The notes: generated from the letters alone by a model not told the origin. 39,415 nucleotides of DNA from Streptomyces sp. (GCA_013362785.1 JABFVM010000336.1:1-39415); one strand, 5' to 3'. Numbered from the stretch's first letter, positions 23,500 to 32,091 are shown. Numbers and translations: made by a program.

Positions 23500-23915
23500 T
23501 TGTCGATCGTGCTGATCAGCGGACCGCCCGGGGCCGGGAAGACGACCGTCGCGGAGAAACTGGCTTCGGCTGAAAAGCCGACCGTTCATATCCACACGGA
23601 CACCTTTTACGTGTGGATCCGCTCCGGTTACGTTCCGCCCTATCTCCCGGAGGCCGCGCCGCAGAACGAGGTCGTCCGGAAGGTCATGACCGACGCGGCC
23701 TGCGCATACGCGAGGGGCGGCAGCTGACGGAAGTCGAGCCGATCACCGGCCTGTACGGAGTGTTCGAGGACATCGGAGCGCTTGAACGCTTTGTGGTCGA
23801 TTCGAGTGCTCAGACCGTTGAACAGACCGTTGCCGAGATTTCTGTCGGCCTGCGGGAGCAACGGTTCCTCATAGGCGATCGCCCGCGAACAGACGGCGAA
23901 ATTCCTCGGCAATAG
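23500..23915 (+). pseudogene. Broken P-loop (AAA/Zeta-like) kinase gene with internal deletion and frameshift
   Basis: A TTG start at 23500 behind GAAGAAGGG opens a 75-codon frame with Walker A GPPGAGKTT (residues 8-16) and THIHTDTF-type kinase sequence, ending at a stop at 23725-23727. A second frame then gives EVEPITGLYGVFEDIGALERFVVDSSAQTVEQT and stops at 23915. This reads as the C-terminal part of the same kind of protein (small nucleoside/antibiotic-kinase-like ATPase of about 170 residues). The two parts are in different frames and the middle, including the expected Walker B/lid region, is missing. I infer an internal deletion of roughly 100-150 bp that is not a multiple of three. Confidence 0.7.
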
Positions 23916-23943
23916 GAAAGTTGAGGGCCTTGCTAGAAGGTCC

Positions 23944-24393
23944 TTACTCGCCGCGGTCGTTCGCCTGGACCGTGAGGACCTGGTGCAGCGGCTCCGACGC
24001 CCGGCGGCGGTACTCCTGGATCGACCAGCCGTTGCCGTCGGGGTCCTTGAAGTACATGAAGGTGGCGCCGTCGTCGGGGGTGTACTGCACCGGCTCGGAG
24101 ATCTCCAGGCCGCGTTCGGTCAGTTCCGCGTGGGCCGCTTTGATGTCGGCCACGCAGAGCTGGAGGCCCTGGTAGGAGCCGGGGGCCGGGCGGGGGCCCT
24201 GTGCCATTTCCCAGATGCTGTCGCCCAGGGCGAGCGAGCAGCCGGAGCCCGGAGGCGTCAGCTGGACGATGCGCATGCCCGGCATGACCTCCTGGTCGAT
24301 GTCGACATGGAAGCCGACCTTGTCCCGGTAGAAGTCGCGGGCCCGGTCGATGTCGCTCACGGGCAGCGGGATCACTTCGAGCGTGAAGTCCAT
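23944..24393 (-). CDS. VOC-superfamily (glyoxalase/bleomycin-resistance-like) protein
   Basis: This encodes 149 residues with paired beta-alpha-beta-beta-beta modules: LEVIPLPVSDIDRARDFYRDKVGF at the N-terminus and LCVADIKAAHAELTERGLEI, then FMYFKDPDGNGWSIQEY near the C-terminus. These are the conserved VOC signatures; Glu in the last motif is a usual metal ligand. Members bind or modify small molecules, and the specific role here is unknown. The ATG lies 2 nt after the stop of the PNPOx-family gene, whose last codons contain the ribosome binding site GGAGGA, so the two form an operon. Confidence 0.9.
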   Translation of the reverse strand: MDFTLEVIPLPVSDIDRARDFYRDKVGFHVDIDQEVMPGMRIVQLTPPGSGCSLALGDSIWEMAQGPRPAPGSYQGLQLCVADIKAAHAELTERGLEISEPVQYTPDDGATFMYFKDPDGNGWSIQEYRRRASEPLHQVLTVQANDRGE

Positions 24394-24395
24394 CG

Positions 24396-24917
24396 CTAGT
24401 CCTCCAAGGTGAATCGCCAGCGGGTCTGGCTGAACGGCTCACCCTTACCGAAGCCGAAAACCGTGCGCGGCGCCACCGAAAAGACAAAGGCGGATCCGGC
24501 GCCGTGCCGGAAGCTGCCGCCCGCCACCTCGAAGTGCCAGAAGCTGCCGTACTTCGCCTCCCACCCGGCGGCCAGCTCGCGCAGCCGGACGTCGTCGGTG
24601 ATCCGCACCGCCTCGCCCTCGACCACCAGGTCGTACCCCTTGTCCCAGGTGTTCGTGCCGGTCGTCAGGACGACGTCCGGGTTCAGGGCGAGGTTCCTCG
24701 CCTTGCGCTCCTCCGGGCCCGTGCAGAAGTGCAGCGCACCCCGCGACCACACCGCCGGCAGCGGCGTCACATGCGGTCGCCCGTCCGGACGTACCGTCGA
24801 GATCCAGAACAGCTCGGCCCCGGCCAGCAGTTTCTCGGCCTCGGGCCACGGCGTCGCGGTGGCCGTCTCGTCGCTGTAGCGCGCATCCAGTCGGGTCTGC
24901 GGTTGCTTGTCGGTCAT
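24396..24917 (-). CDS. Pyridoxamine 5'-phosphate oxidase-family flavin/F420-binding protein
   Basis: This encodes 173 residues of split-barrel fold. The motif ELFWISTVRPDGRPHVTPLPAVW (about 35-57) and ALHFCTGPEERKARNLALNPDVVLTTG (61-87) are typical of PNPOx-like general stress and F420/FMN-dependent proteins, and the C-terminal half continues the barrel (DLVVEGEAVRITDD). True PdxH phosphate-binding residues are not evident, so a vitamin B6 role is unlikely. GGAGGG precedes the ATG at 24917 by 7 nt. It is the first gene of a two-gene operon with the VOC gene and diverges from glnE. Confidence 0.88.
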   Translation of the reverse strand: MTDKQPQTRLDARYSDETATATPWPEAEKLLAGAELFWISTVRPDGRPHVTPLPAVWSRGALHFCTGPEERKARNLALNPDVVLTTGTNTWDKGYDLVVEGEAVRITDDVRLRELAAGWEAKYGSFWHFEVAGGSFRHGAGSAFVFSVAPRTVFGFGKGEPFSQTRWRFTLED

Positions 24918-25012
24918 CGGACGCCCTCCAGACGTGTCGCCCATGTGTCGCTCGACAAGGCAGACCGTGCGGGCCCTCGGAACTCATCGGCGCCACTGTC
25001 GGAGACTGCGGT

Positions 25013-25060
25013 TAGGCTCGATCGCGTACGACCTTGATCGGGAGCGTGCGTTTCCCGATC
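25013..25060 (+). promoter_or_regulatory. glnE -10 box and leader hairpin next to the ribosome binding site
   Basis: TAGGCT (25013-25018) fits a -10 hexamer, giving a leader of about 50 nt. GATCGGGA (25036-25043) and TCCCGATC (25053-25060) form a perfect 8-bp stem with a 9-nt loop, extendable by two wobble pairs at the base. It ends about 5 nt before the ribosome binding site GGGAGGGCG. Confidence 0.5.
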
Positions 25061-25076
25061 GGACGGGAGGGCGAGC

Positions 25077-28076
25077 ATGACGGCGCCGGGGCGCAGGAGC
25101 AGTACCTTCACGCGGCTGCTGCGGCACGGATTCACCGACCCGTCGGCCGCCGAGCGGCTGCTGGAGCGCGTCGAGCTGGCGCCGATCAGGAACGACCCGG
25201 TGCTGCTGGAGGCCCTCGGCGCGACCGCCGACCCGGACCTCGCCCTGCACGGTCTCGCCCGGCTCCTCGAAGCGCAGCCCGACCCCGCCGCCCAGCGGCA
25301 ACTGCTCGACACGGTGATAGCGGCCAAGCCCCTGCGCGACCGGCTGCTCGGCGTGCTCGGCGCCTCCGCGGCGCTCGCCGACCACCTGGCCAAGCACTCC
25401 GGCGACTGGCAGGCGCTGGTCATGTACGAGCCGCGGGACCTGCACCCCGAGGTGGAGGAGTTCGAGCAGGGCCTAGCCGACGCCACCGACCCGGTCTCCC
25501 TGCGCGTCGCCTACCGGCGCTGTCTGCTGTCCATCGCCGCCCGTGACGTGTGCGGCACCACCGACCTGGCCCAGACCGCCGCCGAGCTCGCCGACCTCGC
25601 CACCGCGACCCTGCGCGCCGCCCTCGCCATCGCCCGCGCCGCCGCGCCGGAGGACGCCGCGCTGTGCCGGCTCGCGGTGATCGCGATGGGCAAGTGCGGG
25701 GGCCACGAGCTCAATTACGTCTCCGACGTCGACGTCATCTTCGTCGGCGAGGCCATGGACGGCGCCGACGAGGGCAAGGCGCTGCGGTCCGCCACCAAGC
25801 TCGCCTCGCACATGATGCGGATCTGCTCGGAGACGACCGTCGAGGGATCCATCTGGCCCGTCGACGCCAATCTGCGGCCCGAGGGCCGCAACGGCCCCCT
25901 GGTGCGGACCCTCAGCAGCCACCTCGCCTACTACCAGCGCTGGGCCAAGACCTGGGAGTTCCAGGCGCTGCTCAAGGCACGCCCGGTGGCGGGCGACATC
26001 GAGCTGGGCGAGGAGTACGTCGCCGCCCTGGAGCCGCTGGTCTGGAAGGCCGCCGAGCGGGAGAACTTCGTCGCCGACGTGCAGAAGATGCGGCGGCGGG
26101 TCGTCGAGAACATCCCGGTCGCCGAGCTGGACCGCCAGCTGAAGCTCGGTCCGGGTGGGCTCAGGGACGTCGAATTCGCCGTACAGCTGCTGCAGTTGGT
26201 GCACGGCCGCGATGATGCGTCGCTGCGCAGCGGGACCACGCTGGACGCCTTGCAGGCCCTCGCCGCCGGTGGCTACGTCGGCCGTGCCGATGCCGCGCAG
26301 TTGGACGACGCCTACCGCTTCCTGCGCTCCATGGAGCACCGCATCCAGCTCTACCGGCTGCGGCGCACCCACCTGGTGCCCGAGGACGACGCCGATCTGC
26401 GGCGCATCGGGCGCTCGCTCGGTCTGCGCGTCGACGCGGTCGCCGAGCTGAACCGCGAGTGGAGACGGCACGCGAGTGTCGTACGGCGGCTGCACGAGAA
26501 GCTCTTCTACCGGCCGCTGCTCGACGCCGTCGCCCAACTCGCCCCGGGCGAGGCCCGGTTGAGCGCCGGGGCGGCGCGCGAGCGGCTGGTCGCGCTCGGG
26601 TACGCCGATCCGGCCTCCGCGCTGCGGCATCTGGAGGCGCTGGCCTCCGGGGTCACCCGCAAGGCGGCGATCCAACGCACGCTGCTGCCGGTGCTGTTGG
26701 GCTGGTTCGCGGACTCCGCCGATCCGGACGCGGGGCTGCTGAACTTCCGCAAGGTGTCGGACGCGCTCGGCAAGACCCCTTGGTATCTGCGGCTGTTGCG
26801 GGACGAGGGCGCCGCCGCCGAGAACCTCGCCCGGGTGCTGTCGGCCGGGCGGCTCGCCCCGGACCTGCTGATGCGGGCGCCGGAGGCGGTGGCGCTGCTC
26901 GGCGACGGAGACGGGGGCACCGGGCTGGAGCCTCGTTCGCGTGCCCACCTGGAGCAGGAGATCCTCGCGGCGGTCGGCCGCGCCGACGGTGCCGCCCAGG
27001 CGGTGACGGCGGCGCGCGGTGTGCGGCGCCGGGAACTGTTCCGTACGTCCGCCGCCGACATCGTCGACTCCTACGGCACCGAGACGAAACCGGCCGAGGC
27101 GGATCAGGGCGCGCTGGTCGACCGGGTCGGGGCCGCGGTGTCGGACCTCACGGCGGCGACCCTGGCGGGGACGCTGCGCGCGGTGGTGCGGGACGGGTGG
27201 GGGGACACCCTGCCGACCCGGTTCACGATCATCGGCATGGGGCGCTTCGGCGGGCACGAGCTGGGATACGGCAGTGACGCGGACGTCGTGTTCGTGCACG
27301 AGCCGCGGGACGGCGTCGACGATCAGGAGGCCGCGGCCGCCGCGAACCGGGTGGTCTCGGAGATGCGCCGGCTGCTGCAGATCCCGAGTGCGGATCCGCC
27401 GTTGCTGATCGACGCCGATCTGCGGCCGGAGGGCAAGTCGGGGCCGTTGGTCCGCACGCTGAACTCCTACGCGGCGTACTACCGGCGGTGGTCGCTGGTG
27501 TGGGAGTCGCAGGCGTTGCTGCGGGCCGAGGTGGTGGCCGGGGACGAGGATCTGGGGCGGCGGTTCATCGAGCTCGTCGATCCACTGAGGTATCCCGCCG
27601 AGGGGCTCGGTGAGGACGCCGTGCGGGAGATCCGCCGGCTGAAGGCCCGGATGGAGTCCGAGCGGCTTCCCCGCGGGTCCGATCCCAAGCTGCACACCAA
27701 GCTCGGGCCGGGTGGGCTCTCCGACGTCGAGTGGACTGTCCAGCTTCTGCAGCTCCAGCACGGCTGGGCCGAGCCGGGGCTGCGGACCACACGGACCCGG
27801 GAGGCCCTCGCCGCGGCCTGTGCGGCCGGGCTCATTCCGGGGGAGGAGGCGGCGATCCTGGACGAGGCGTGGGTGCTGGCCAGCCGGGTGCGCAACGCGG
27901 TGATGCTGGTGCGGGGGCGGGCCGGGGACACGTTCCCGTCGGACAGCCGGGAGCTGGCCGCGGTGGGGCGCTATCTGGGGTACGAGCCGGGGCACGTGGG
28001 GGACATGCTCGATGCGTATCGGCGTACGGCGCGTCGGGCTCGGGGTGTGGTGGAGGAGCTGTTCTACGGGGCATGA
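25077..28076 (+). CDS. glnE: Bifunctional glutamine synthetase adenylyltransferase/deadenylylase
   Basis: GlnE switches glutamine synthetase off and on by adenylylating and deadenylylating its regulatory Tyr. The 999-residue protein has two nucleotidyltransferase units. The N-terminal one has GKCGGHELNYVSDVDVIF at about residues 203-221, and the C-terminal one has GMGRFGGHELGYGSDADVVFVHEP at about 718-741, each followed by a NLRPEGRNGPLVRT/DLRPEGKSGPLVRT motif and a GlnD-PII-uridylyltransferase-type helical domain (GPGGLRDVEF and GPGGLSDVEW). GGGAGGGCG precedes the ATG. It stands alone, divergent from the PNPOx gene. A leader hairpin adjoins the ribosome binding site. Its usual target, glnA, is not in the window, but glnA2 is. 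Confidence 0.97.
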   Translation: MTAPGRRSSTFTRLLRHGFTDPSAAERLLERVELAPIRNDPVLLEALGATADPDLALHGLARLLEAQPDPAAQRQLLDTVIAAKPLRDRLLGVLGASAALADHLAKHSGDWQALVMYEPRDLHPEVEEFEQGLADATDPVSLRVAYRRCLLSIAARDVCGTTDLAQTAAELADLATATLRAALAIARAAAPEDAALCRLAVIAMGKCGGHELNYVSDVDVIFVGEAMDGADEGKALRSATKLASHMMRICSETTVEGSIWPVDANLRPEGRNGPLVRTLSSHLAYYQRWAKTWEFQALLKARPVAGDIELGEEYVAALEPLVWKAAERENFVADVQKMRRRVVENIPVAELDRQLKLGPGGLRDVEFAVQLLQLVHGRDDASLRSGTTLDALQALAAGGYVGRADAAQLDDAYRFLRSMEHRIQLYRLRRTHLVPEDDADLRRIGRSLGLRVDAVAELNREWRRHASVVRRLHEKLFYRPLLDAVAQLAPGEARLSAGAARERLVALGYADPASALRHLEALASGVTRKAAIQRTLLPVLLGWFADSADPDAGLLNFRKVSDALGKTPWYLRLLRDEGAAAENLARVLSAGRLAPDLLMRAPEAVALLGDGDGGTGLEPRSRAHLEQEILAAVGRADGAAQAVTAARGVRRRELFRTSAADIVDSYGTETKPAEADQGALVDRVGAAVSDLTAATLAGTLRAVVRDGWGDTLPTRFTIIGMGRFGGHELGYGSDADVVFVHEPRDGVDDQEAAAAANRVVSEMRRLLQIPSADPPLLIDADLRPEGKSGPLVRTLNSYAAYYRRWSLVWESQALLRAEVVAGDEDLGRRFIELVDPLRYPAEGLGEDAVREIRRLKARMESERLPRGSDPKLHTKLGPGGLSDVEWTVQLLQLQHGWAEPGLRTTRTREALAAACAAGLIPGEEAAILDEAWVLASRVRNAVMLVRGRAGDTFPSDSRELAAVGRYLGYEPGHVGDMLDAYRRTARRARGVVEELFYGA

Positions 28077-28151
28077 CGGTTGCCTCCGGCGGTTGGGCCG
28101 GGGATGCCTGCGGCGGCCTGTGCCCCTGAGTGGGGGTTCGCCCAGCGCCTA

Positions 28152-29135
28152 CGGTTTCGTCGTGGGTCGGGGCCGCGCCGGGGGGTGTCTGTCCTCGGTC
28201 GGGCGGTTGCTCTGCCTCAAGAGGTGCTGTTTCTTGACGCCCGCCGCTGCGGGCGGACACCCCCCGGCACGTCCCCTTGCCGCCGTCGGCGACCGCGGGT
28301 GCGTGCGGGGTGGCGGCATCACTCGCCTGGGCAGCGTGTGCGGGAGCGCTCCGTACCAGAGGCGGGCCACTGTGTAGCCGAAGGCCAGGCAGAGCAGGCC
28401 GCCTACCGCGTCCAGCCAGAAGTGGTTGGCCGTGGCGACGATGACGATCAGCGTTGTCGTGGGGTAGAGCAGGCCCAGGATGCGGACCCAGGGGAGTCGG
28501 GCCAGGGCGAAGATCGTCAGGCCGCTCCAGACCGACCAGCCGATGTGCATCGACGGCATCGCGGCGTACTGGTTGGACATGTTCTTCAGGTCGCCGGAGG
28601 CCATCGAGCCCCAGGTGTCGTGGACCATGACCGTGTCGATGAAGGCGGTGTTGGTCATCAGCCGTGGGGGAGCGAGCGGATACAGGTAGTAACCGATCAG
28701 GGCCACGCCCGTGGTCGCGAAGAGGACCAGGCGGGTCGCCGCGTAGCGGCCGGGGTGGCTGCGGTAGAGCCAGACCAGGACACCGAGGGTGACGATGAAG
28801 TGCAGCGTCGCGTAGTAGTAGTTCATGCCGACGATGAGCCAAGTCACCGAGTTCACGGTGTGGTTGATCGACTCCTCGACCGCGATGCCGAGGTGGTGCT
28901 CCAGGCTCCAGAGCCAGTCGGCGTTGCGCAGGGCTTCCGACCTCTGCTCCGGGACCGCGTTGCGCACGAGTGAGTACGTCCAGTAACTCACCGCGATCAG
29001 CAGGATCTCGAACCAGAGGCGGGGGCGACGCGGGGTGCGAAGTCGGCGCAGGGGACCCCTACCCGTCTCTTCCGCGACAGGTTGCGGAACGGCCGCTTCC
29101 CGGCCTTCCAGTGTCGTCACGGTGGTGTCACCCAT
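28152..29135 (-). CDS. PAP2-superfamily integral membrane phosphatase
   Basis: This encodes 328 residues with about six membrane helices. The phosphatase motifs are AMPSMHIGWSVW (192-203, catalytic His197) and ATANHFWLDAVGG (234-246, His238/Asp242), the arrangement of the inositolphosphotransferase-like PAP2 group that acts on lipid phosphates at the outer membrane face. I take the ATG at 29135; no ribosome binding site is visible. The last ~55 residues (271-328) are Pro/Arg/Thr-rich and hydrophilic, and most of them are encoded by an inverted-repeat element, so the true ancestral end is probably near residue 275. The stop codon is the complement of 28149-28151. It lies between malR and glnE as in other streptomycetes. 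Confidence 0.88.
28177..28268. repeat. 92-bp long inverted-repeat element in the 3' end of the PAP2 gene
   Basis: GCCGGGGGGTGTC (28177-28189) and GACACCCCCCGGC (28256-28268) are exact 13-bp complements; allowing wobble pairs the stem extends to about 18 bp. Inside is a second perfect hairpin, CGCCCGC-CGCT-GCGGGCG (28238-28255). It resembles dispersed Streptomyces intergenic repeats that I remember, but I cannot confirm its copy number here. Confidence 0.65.
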
Positions 29136-29277
29136 AGGCACAGAGTCTGCCAGACATTCCTTCCCCGACCGATCATCCCTCGGGTGGGTCCAGGACGCAC
29201 GTTCTACGGCGGGCGTACAGCCCCATTCTCCTACCAACGCAGGGCAGGATGCGCCGTTTCTCCGCCTTGGGGACGAG

Positions 29278-30312
29278 TTAGGAGTGGTTCCTGTTCCCGG
29301 GCGCCGAAGCAGTCGAACCGCGCACCACCAGTTCCGGCATGAACACGAACTCGCTGTGGGGCGCCGGAGTCCCGCCGATCTCCTCCAGCAGCGTACGCAC
29401 CGCGGCCTGGCCCATCGCCGGGACCGGCTTGCGGACCGTGGTGAGGGGCGGGTCGGTGAACGCGATCAGCGGGGAGTCGTCGAAGCCGACCACCGAGACG
29501 TCCTGCGGAACCGCCAGACCACGCTGCCGTGCCGCTCGTATCGCACCCAGCGCCATCATGTCGCTGGCGCAGACCACCGCGGTGCAGCCGCGGTCGATCA
29601 AGGCGTTGGCCGCCGCCTGACCGCCCTCCAGGGTGTAGAGGGAGTGCTGGATCAGCTCCTTCTCGATGGTCTCCGCCGGCAGGTTCAGCTGGTCCTGCAC
29701 CGTGCGGACGAAGCCCTCGATCTTGCGCTGGACCGGCACGAAGCGCTTGGGGCCCAGGGCCAGGCCGATGCGGGTGTGGCCCAGGGAGGCGAGGTGGGTG
29801 ACCGCCAGGGTCATCGCGGCGCGGTCGTCGGGCGAGATGAAAGGCGCCTGGACCTTGGGGGAGAAGCCGTCCACCAGGACGAAGGGGACGCCCTGGGCGC
29901 GCAGCCGCTCGTAGCGCTGCATGTCGGCGGTGGTGTCGGCGTGCAGGCCGGAGACATAGATGATGCCGGCCACTCCGCGGTCGACGAGCATCTCCGTGAG
30001 CTCGTCCTCGGTCGAGCCGCCCGGGGTCTGCGTGGCCAGCACCGGGGTGTAGCCCTGGCGTGTGAGCGCTTGGCCGATGACCTGGGCCAGGGCCGGGAAT
30101 ATCGGGTTCTCCAGCTCCGGGGTGATCAGGCCCACCAGGCCCTCGCTGCGCTGCCGCAGTCTCACCGGGCGTTCATAGCCGAGCACGTCGAGTGCGGCCA
30201 GCACGGACTGGCGAGTGGTGGCGGCGACGCCGGGCTTCCCGTTGAGGACGCGGCTGACGGTCGCTTCGCTCACCCCCGCCTGAGCAGCGATGTCGGCAAG
30301 CCGTGTGGTCAC
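29278..30312 (-). CDS. malR: LacI-family maltose-system repressor
   Basis: MalR represses the malEFG operon and mediates its induction by maltose/maltotriose. The 344-residue protein starts with VTTRLADIAAQAGVSEATVSRVLNGKPGVAATTR, the LacI helix-turn-helix and hinge (1-60), followed by a periplasmic-binding-type effector domain (62-330; VGLITPELENPIFPALAQ, IIYVSGLHADT, VVCASDMMALGAIRAAR, VVGFDDSPLIAFTDPPLTTV). The GTG at 30312 lies 8 nt after a -10-like TACAGT, so a leaderless mRNA is likely; the upstream in-frame ATG at 30432 would add a non-conserved Arg/Pro stretch. It is divergent from malE across a region with multiple CTTGCAN elements. Confidence 0.95.
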   Translation of the reverse strand: MTTRLADIAAQAGVSEATVSRVLNGKPGVAATTRQSVLAALDVLGYERPVRLRQRSEGLVGLITPELENPIFPALAQVIGQALTRQGYTPVLATQTPGGSTEDELTEMLVDRGVAGIIYVSGLHADTTADMQRYERLRAQGVPFVLVDGFSPKVQAPFISPDDRAAMTLAVTHLASLGHTRIGLALGPKRFVPVQRKIEGFVRTVQDQLNLPAETIEKELIQHSLYTLEGGQAAANALIDRGCTAVVCASDMMALGAIRAARQRGLAVPQDVSVVGFDDSPLIAFTDPPLTTVRKPVPAMGQAAVRTLLEEIGGTPAPHSEFVFMPELVVRGSTASAPGNRNHS

Positions 30313-30351
30313 GGCACTGGACTGTACCGGCCGTATGGCGCCTTGCACACC

Positions 30352-30559
30352 AATCGGACGTCGTGGGCGACCTGTTGGCCGTCCTCGCCCGGGCTGCTGC
30401 GTCATCGCGCTCCCTCGTGAAAGTGATGGCAAGAGCTTGCAGAGTCTTGCACAGGTGGTCCGAGTGCCGCTCCACCCCTGTAAAGAAGCGTCTCATGGTG
30501 GTCGCCGCGCGGTCACGCCCCGGTAACTTCCGAGTTCTCTTGCACTTTTTTTCTGCAAG
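30352..30559 (+). promoter_or_regulatory. malR-malE intergenic control region with CTTGCAN elements
   Basis: CTTGCAC is at 30352-30358, CTTGCAG at 30437-30443, CTTGCAC at 30447-30453 (10 bp after the previous one) and CTTGCAC at 30539-30545; the complement of CTTGCAG is at 30553-30559, forming a dyad CTTGCA-N9-TGCAAG across a T-tract. GCAAG-AG-CTTGC (30430-30441) makes a further small dyad. CTTGCAG repeats are the sites I recall being described for the Streptomyces MalR regulator. The remaining 30560-30713 is an untranslated leader, containing GGGCCC-N7-GGGCCC (30663-30681). Confidence 0.7.
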
Positions 30560-30713
30560 GTCTTTCGTAGAGCTTTCAACGCTGTTACGTTCACGTCGCC
30601 CGGCGGCCGCAACGGCGCAGTCGGCAAGACAGCAGGGTGAGGCAGACGGGGCCACCCCTGCGGGGCCCTTTGTCAGGGCCCACCACACGGGCTTTCACCC
30701 TCAAGGAGAACTC

Positions 30714-31982
30714 ATGCGGCGTGGCATAGCGGCCAGCGCGCTGGTGGCGTCCCTCGCTCTCGCGGCGACGGCGTGCGGCGGCGGGGACAGCGGCAGCGAT
30801 TCGAGCGGGCCGGTCACCATCACCTGGTGGGACACCTCCAACGCCACCAACGAGGCGCCGACGTACCAGGCCTTGGTCAAGGAGTTCGAGGCCGCCAACA
30901 AGGACGTCAAGGTCAAGTACGTCAACGTCCCCTTCGACCAGGCGCAGAACAAGTTCGACACCGCCGCCGGTTCCAAGGGCGCCCCGGACATCCTGCGCTC
31001 CGAGGTCGGCTGGACCCCCGCCTTCGCCAAGAAGAGCTACTTCCTGCCGCTGGACGGCACCGAGGCCCTCGCCGACCAGGCCAAGTTCCAGCCCAACCTG
31101 ATCGAGCAGGCCAAGTACGAGGGCAAGACGTACGGCGTTCCGTTCACCACGGACACCCTCGCCTTCGTCTACAACAAGGACCTGTTCAAGAAGGCCGGCG
31201 TCGAGGCCCCCAAGACCTGGGACGACCTGAAGAAGGCCGCCGCCACGATCAAGGACAAGACCGGCGTCGACGGCTACTGGGGCTCCACCCAGGCCTACTA
31301 CGCCCAGACGTTCCTCTACGGCGAGGGCACCGACACCGTCGACGCCGACGCCAAGAAGATCACCGTCAACGGCGCCGAGGCCAAGAAGGGCTACGGCACC
31401 TGGCTGAGCCTCTTCGACGGCAAGGGCCTGCACAAGGCCGACACCACCGCCGACGCCTACGCCCACATCCAGGAGGCGTTCGTCAGCGGCAAGGTCGCCG
31501 CGATCATGCAGGGCCCGTGGGAGATCACCAACTTCTACAAGGGCTCCGCGTTCAAGGACAAGGCCAACCTCGGCATCGCCACCGTCCCGGCCGGCTCCTC
31601 CGGCAAGGCGGGCGCCCCGACCGGCGGCCACAACCTGTCGGTCTACGCCGGCTCCGACGAGGCGCACCAGAAGGCCTCGCTGAAGTTCCTGAACTTCATG
31701 ACCTCGGCGAAGGCCCAGGAGACCATCGCCCTGAAGAACAACACGCTGCCCACCCGCGGTGACGCCTACACCGACAAGGTCAAGGCCGACCCGGGCATCG
31801 CCGGCTACCAGGGCGTCCTCGCCGCCGCCCAGCCGCGCCCGGCGCTGCCGGAGTACAGCTCCCTGTGGGGCCCGCTGGACACCGAGCTGCTGAAGATCGC
31901 CGGTGGCAAGGAGTCCCTGGACAAGGGTCTGGGCACCGCCGAGACCTCGATCGCCAAGCTGGTCCCGGACTTCAGCAAGTGA
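30714..31982 (+). CDS. malE: Maltose/maltodextrin-binding lipoprotein of ABC importer
   Basis: MalE captures maltose and maltodextrins outside the membrane for MalFG. The 422-residue precursor has a Sec signal with lipobox ATAC (Cys21), followed by a Gly/Ser linker and a family 1 extracellular solute-binding domain (VTITWWDTSNATNEAPTYQ, ILRSEVGWTPAFAKK, GVPFTTDTLAFVYNKDLFKKAG, AAIMQGPWEITNF). AAGGAG precedes the ATG by 5 nt. The frame is open far upstream to 30303 but that part is leader. malF and malG follow. The ATPase component (MsiK in Streptomyces) is not in the window, as expected because it is shared and encoded elsewhere. Confidence 0.97.
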   Translation: MRRGIAASALVASLALAATACGGGDSGSDSSGPVTITWWDTSNATNEAPTYQALVKEFEAANKDVKVKYVNVPFDQAQNKFDTAAGSKGAPDILRSEVGWTPAFAKKSYFLPLDGTEALADQAKFQPNLIEQAKYEGKTYGVPFTTDTLAFVYNKDLFKKAGVEAPKTWDDLKKAAATIKDKTGVDGYWGSTQAYYAQTFLYGEGTDTVDADAKKITVNGAEAKKGYGTWLSLFDGKGLHKADTTADAYAHIQEAFVSGKVAAIMQGPWEITNFYKGSAFKDKANLGIATVPAGSSGKAGAPTGGHNLSVYAGSDEAHQKASLKFLNFMTSAKAQETIALKNNTLPTRGDAYTDKVKADPGIAGYQGVLAAAQPRPALPEYSSLWGPLDTELLKIAGGKESLDKGLGTAETSIAKLVPDFSK

Positions 31983-31988
31983 TCCCCA

Positions 31989-32036
31989 GTGGCCGCCGGA
32001 ACTCCCTGATCATGGGGGGAGAGTTCCGGCGGCCAC
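31989..32036 (+). terminator. 16-bp intercistronic hairpin between malE and malF
   Basis: GTGGCCGCCGGAACTC (31989-32004) pairs exactly with its complement at 32021-32036 around a 16-nt loop containing TGATCA. It begins 7 nt after the malE stop. Such structures act as attenuators or 3' stabilisers, giving more binding protein than permease. Confidence 0.8.
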
Positions 32037-32091
32037 CGGCCTGTACAGCCGTACACCCTGATCTGTCGATCCTCATGAAGGTTGTCGAACC

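Noticed and set aside
24396..24917. PdxH (true pyridoxamine phosphate oxidase)
   Set aside because: Short split-barrel protein without the PdxH substrate-binding and C-terminal dimerisation signatures.
25473..27995. 840-codon minus-strand frame opposite glnE
   Set aside because: Shadow frame; the plus strand encodes unmistakable GlnE motifs throughout, and the antisense product is Gln/Arg/Pro-rich low complexity.
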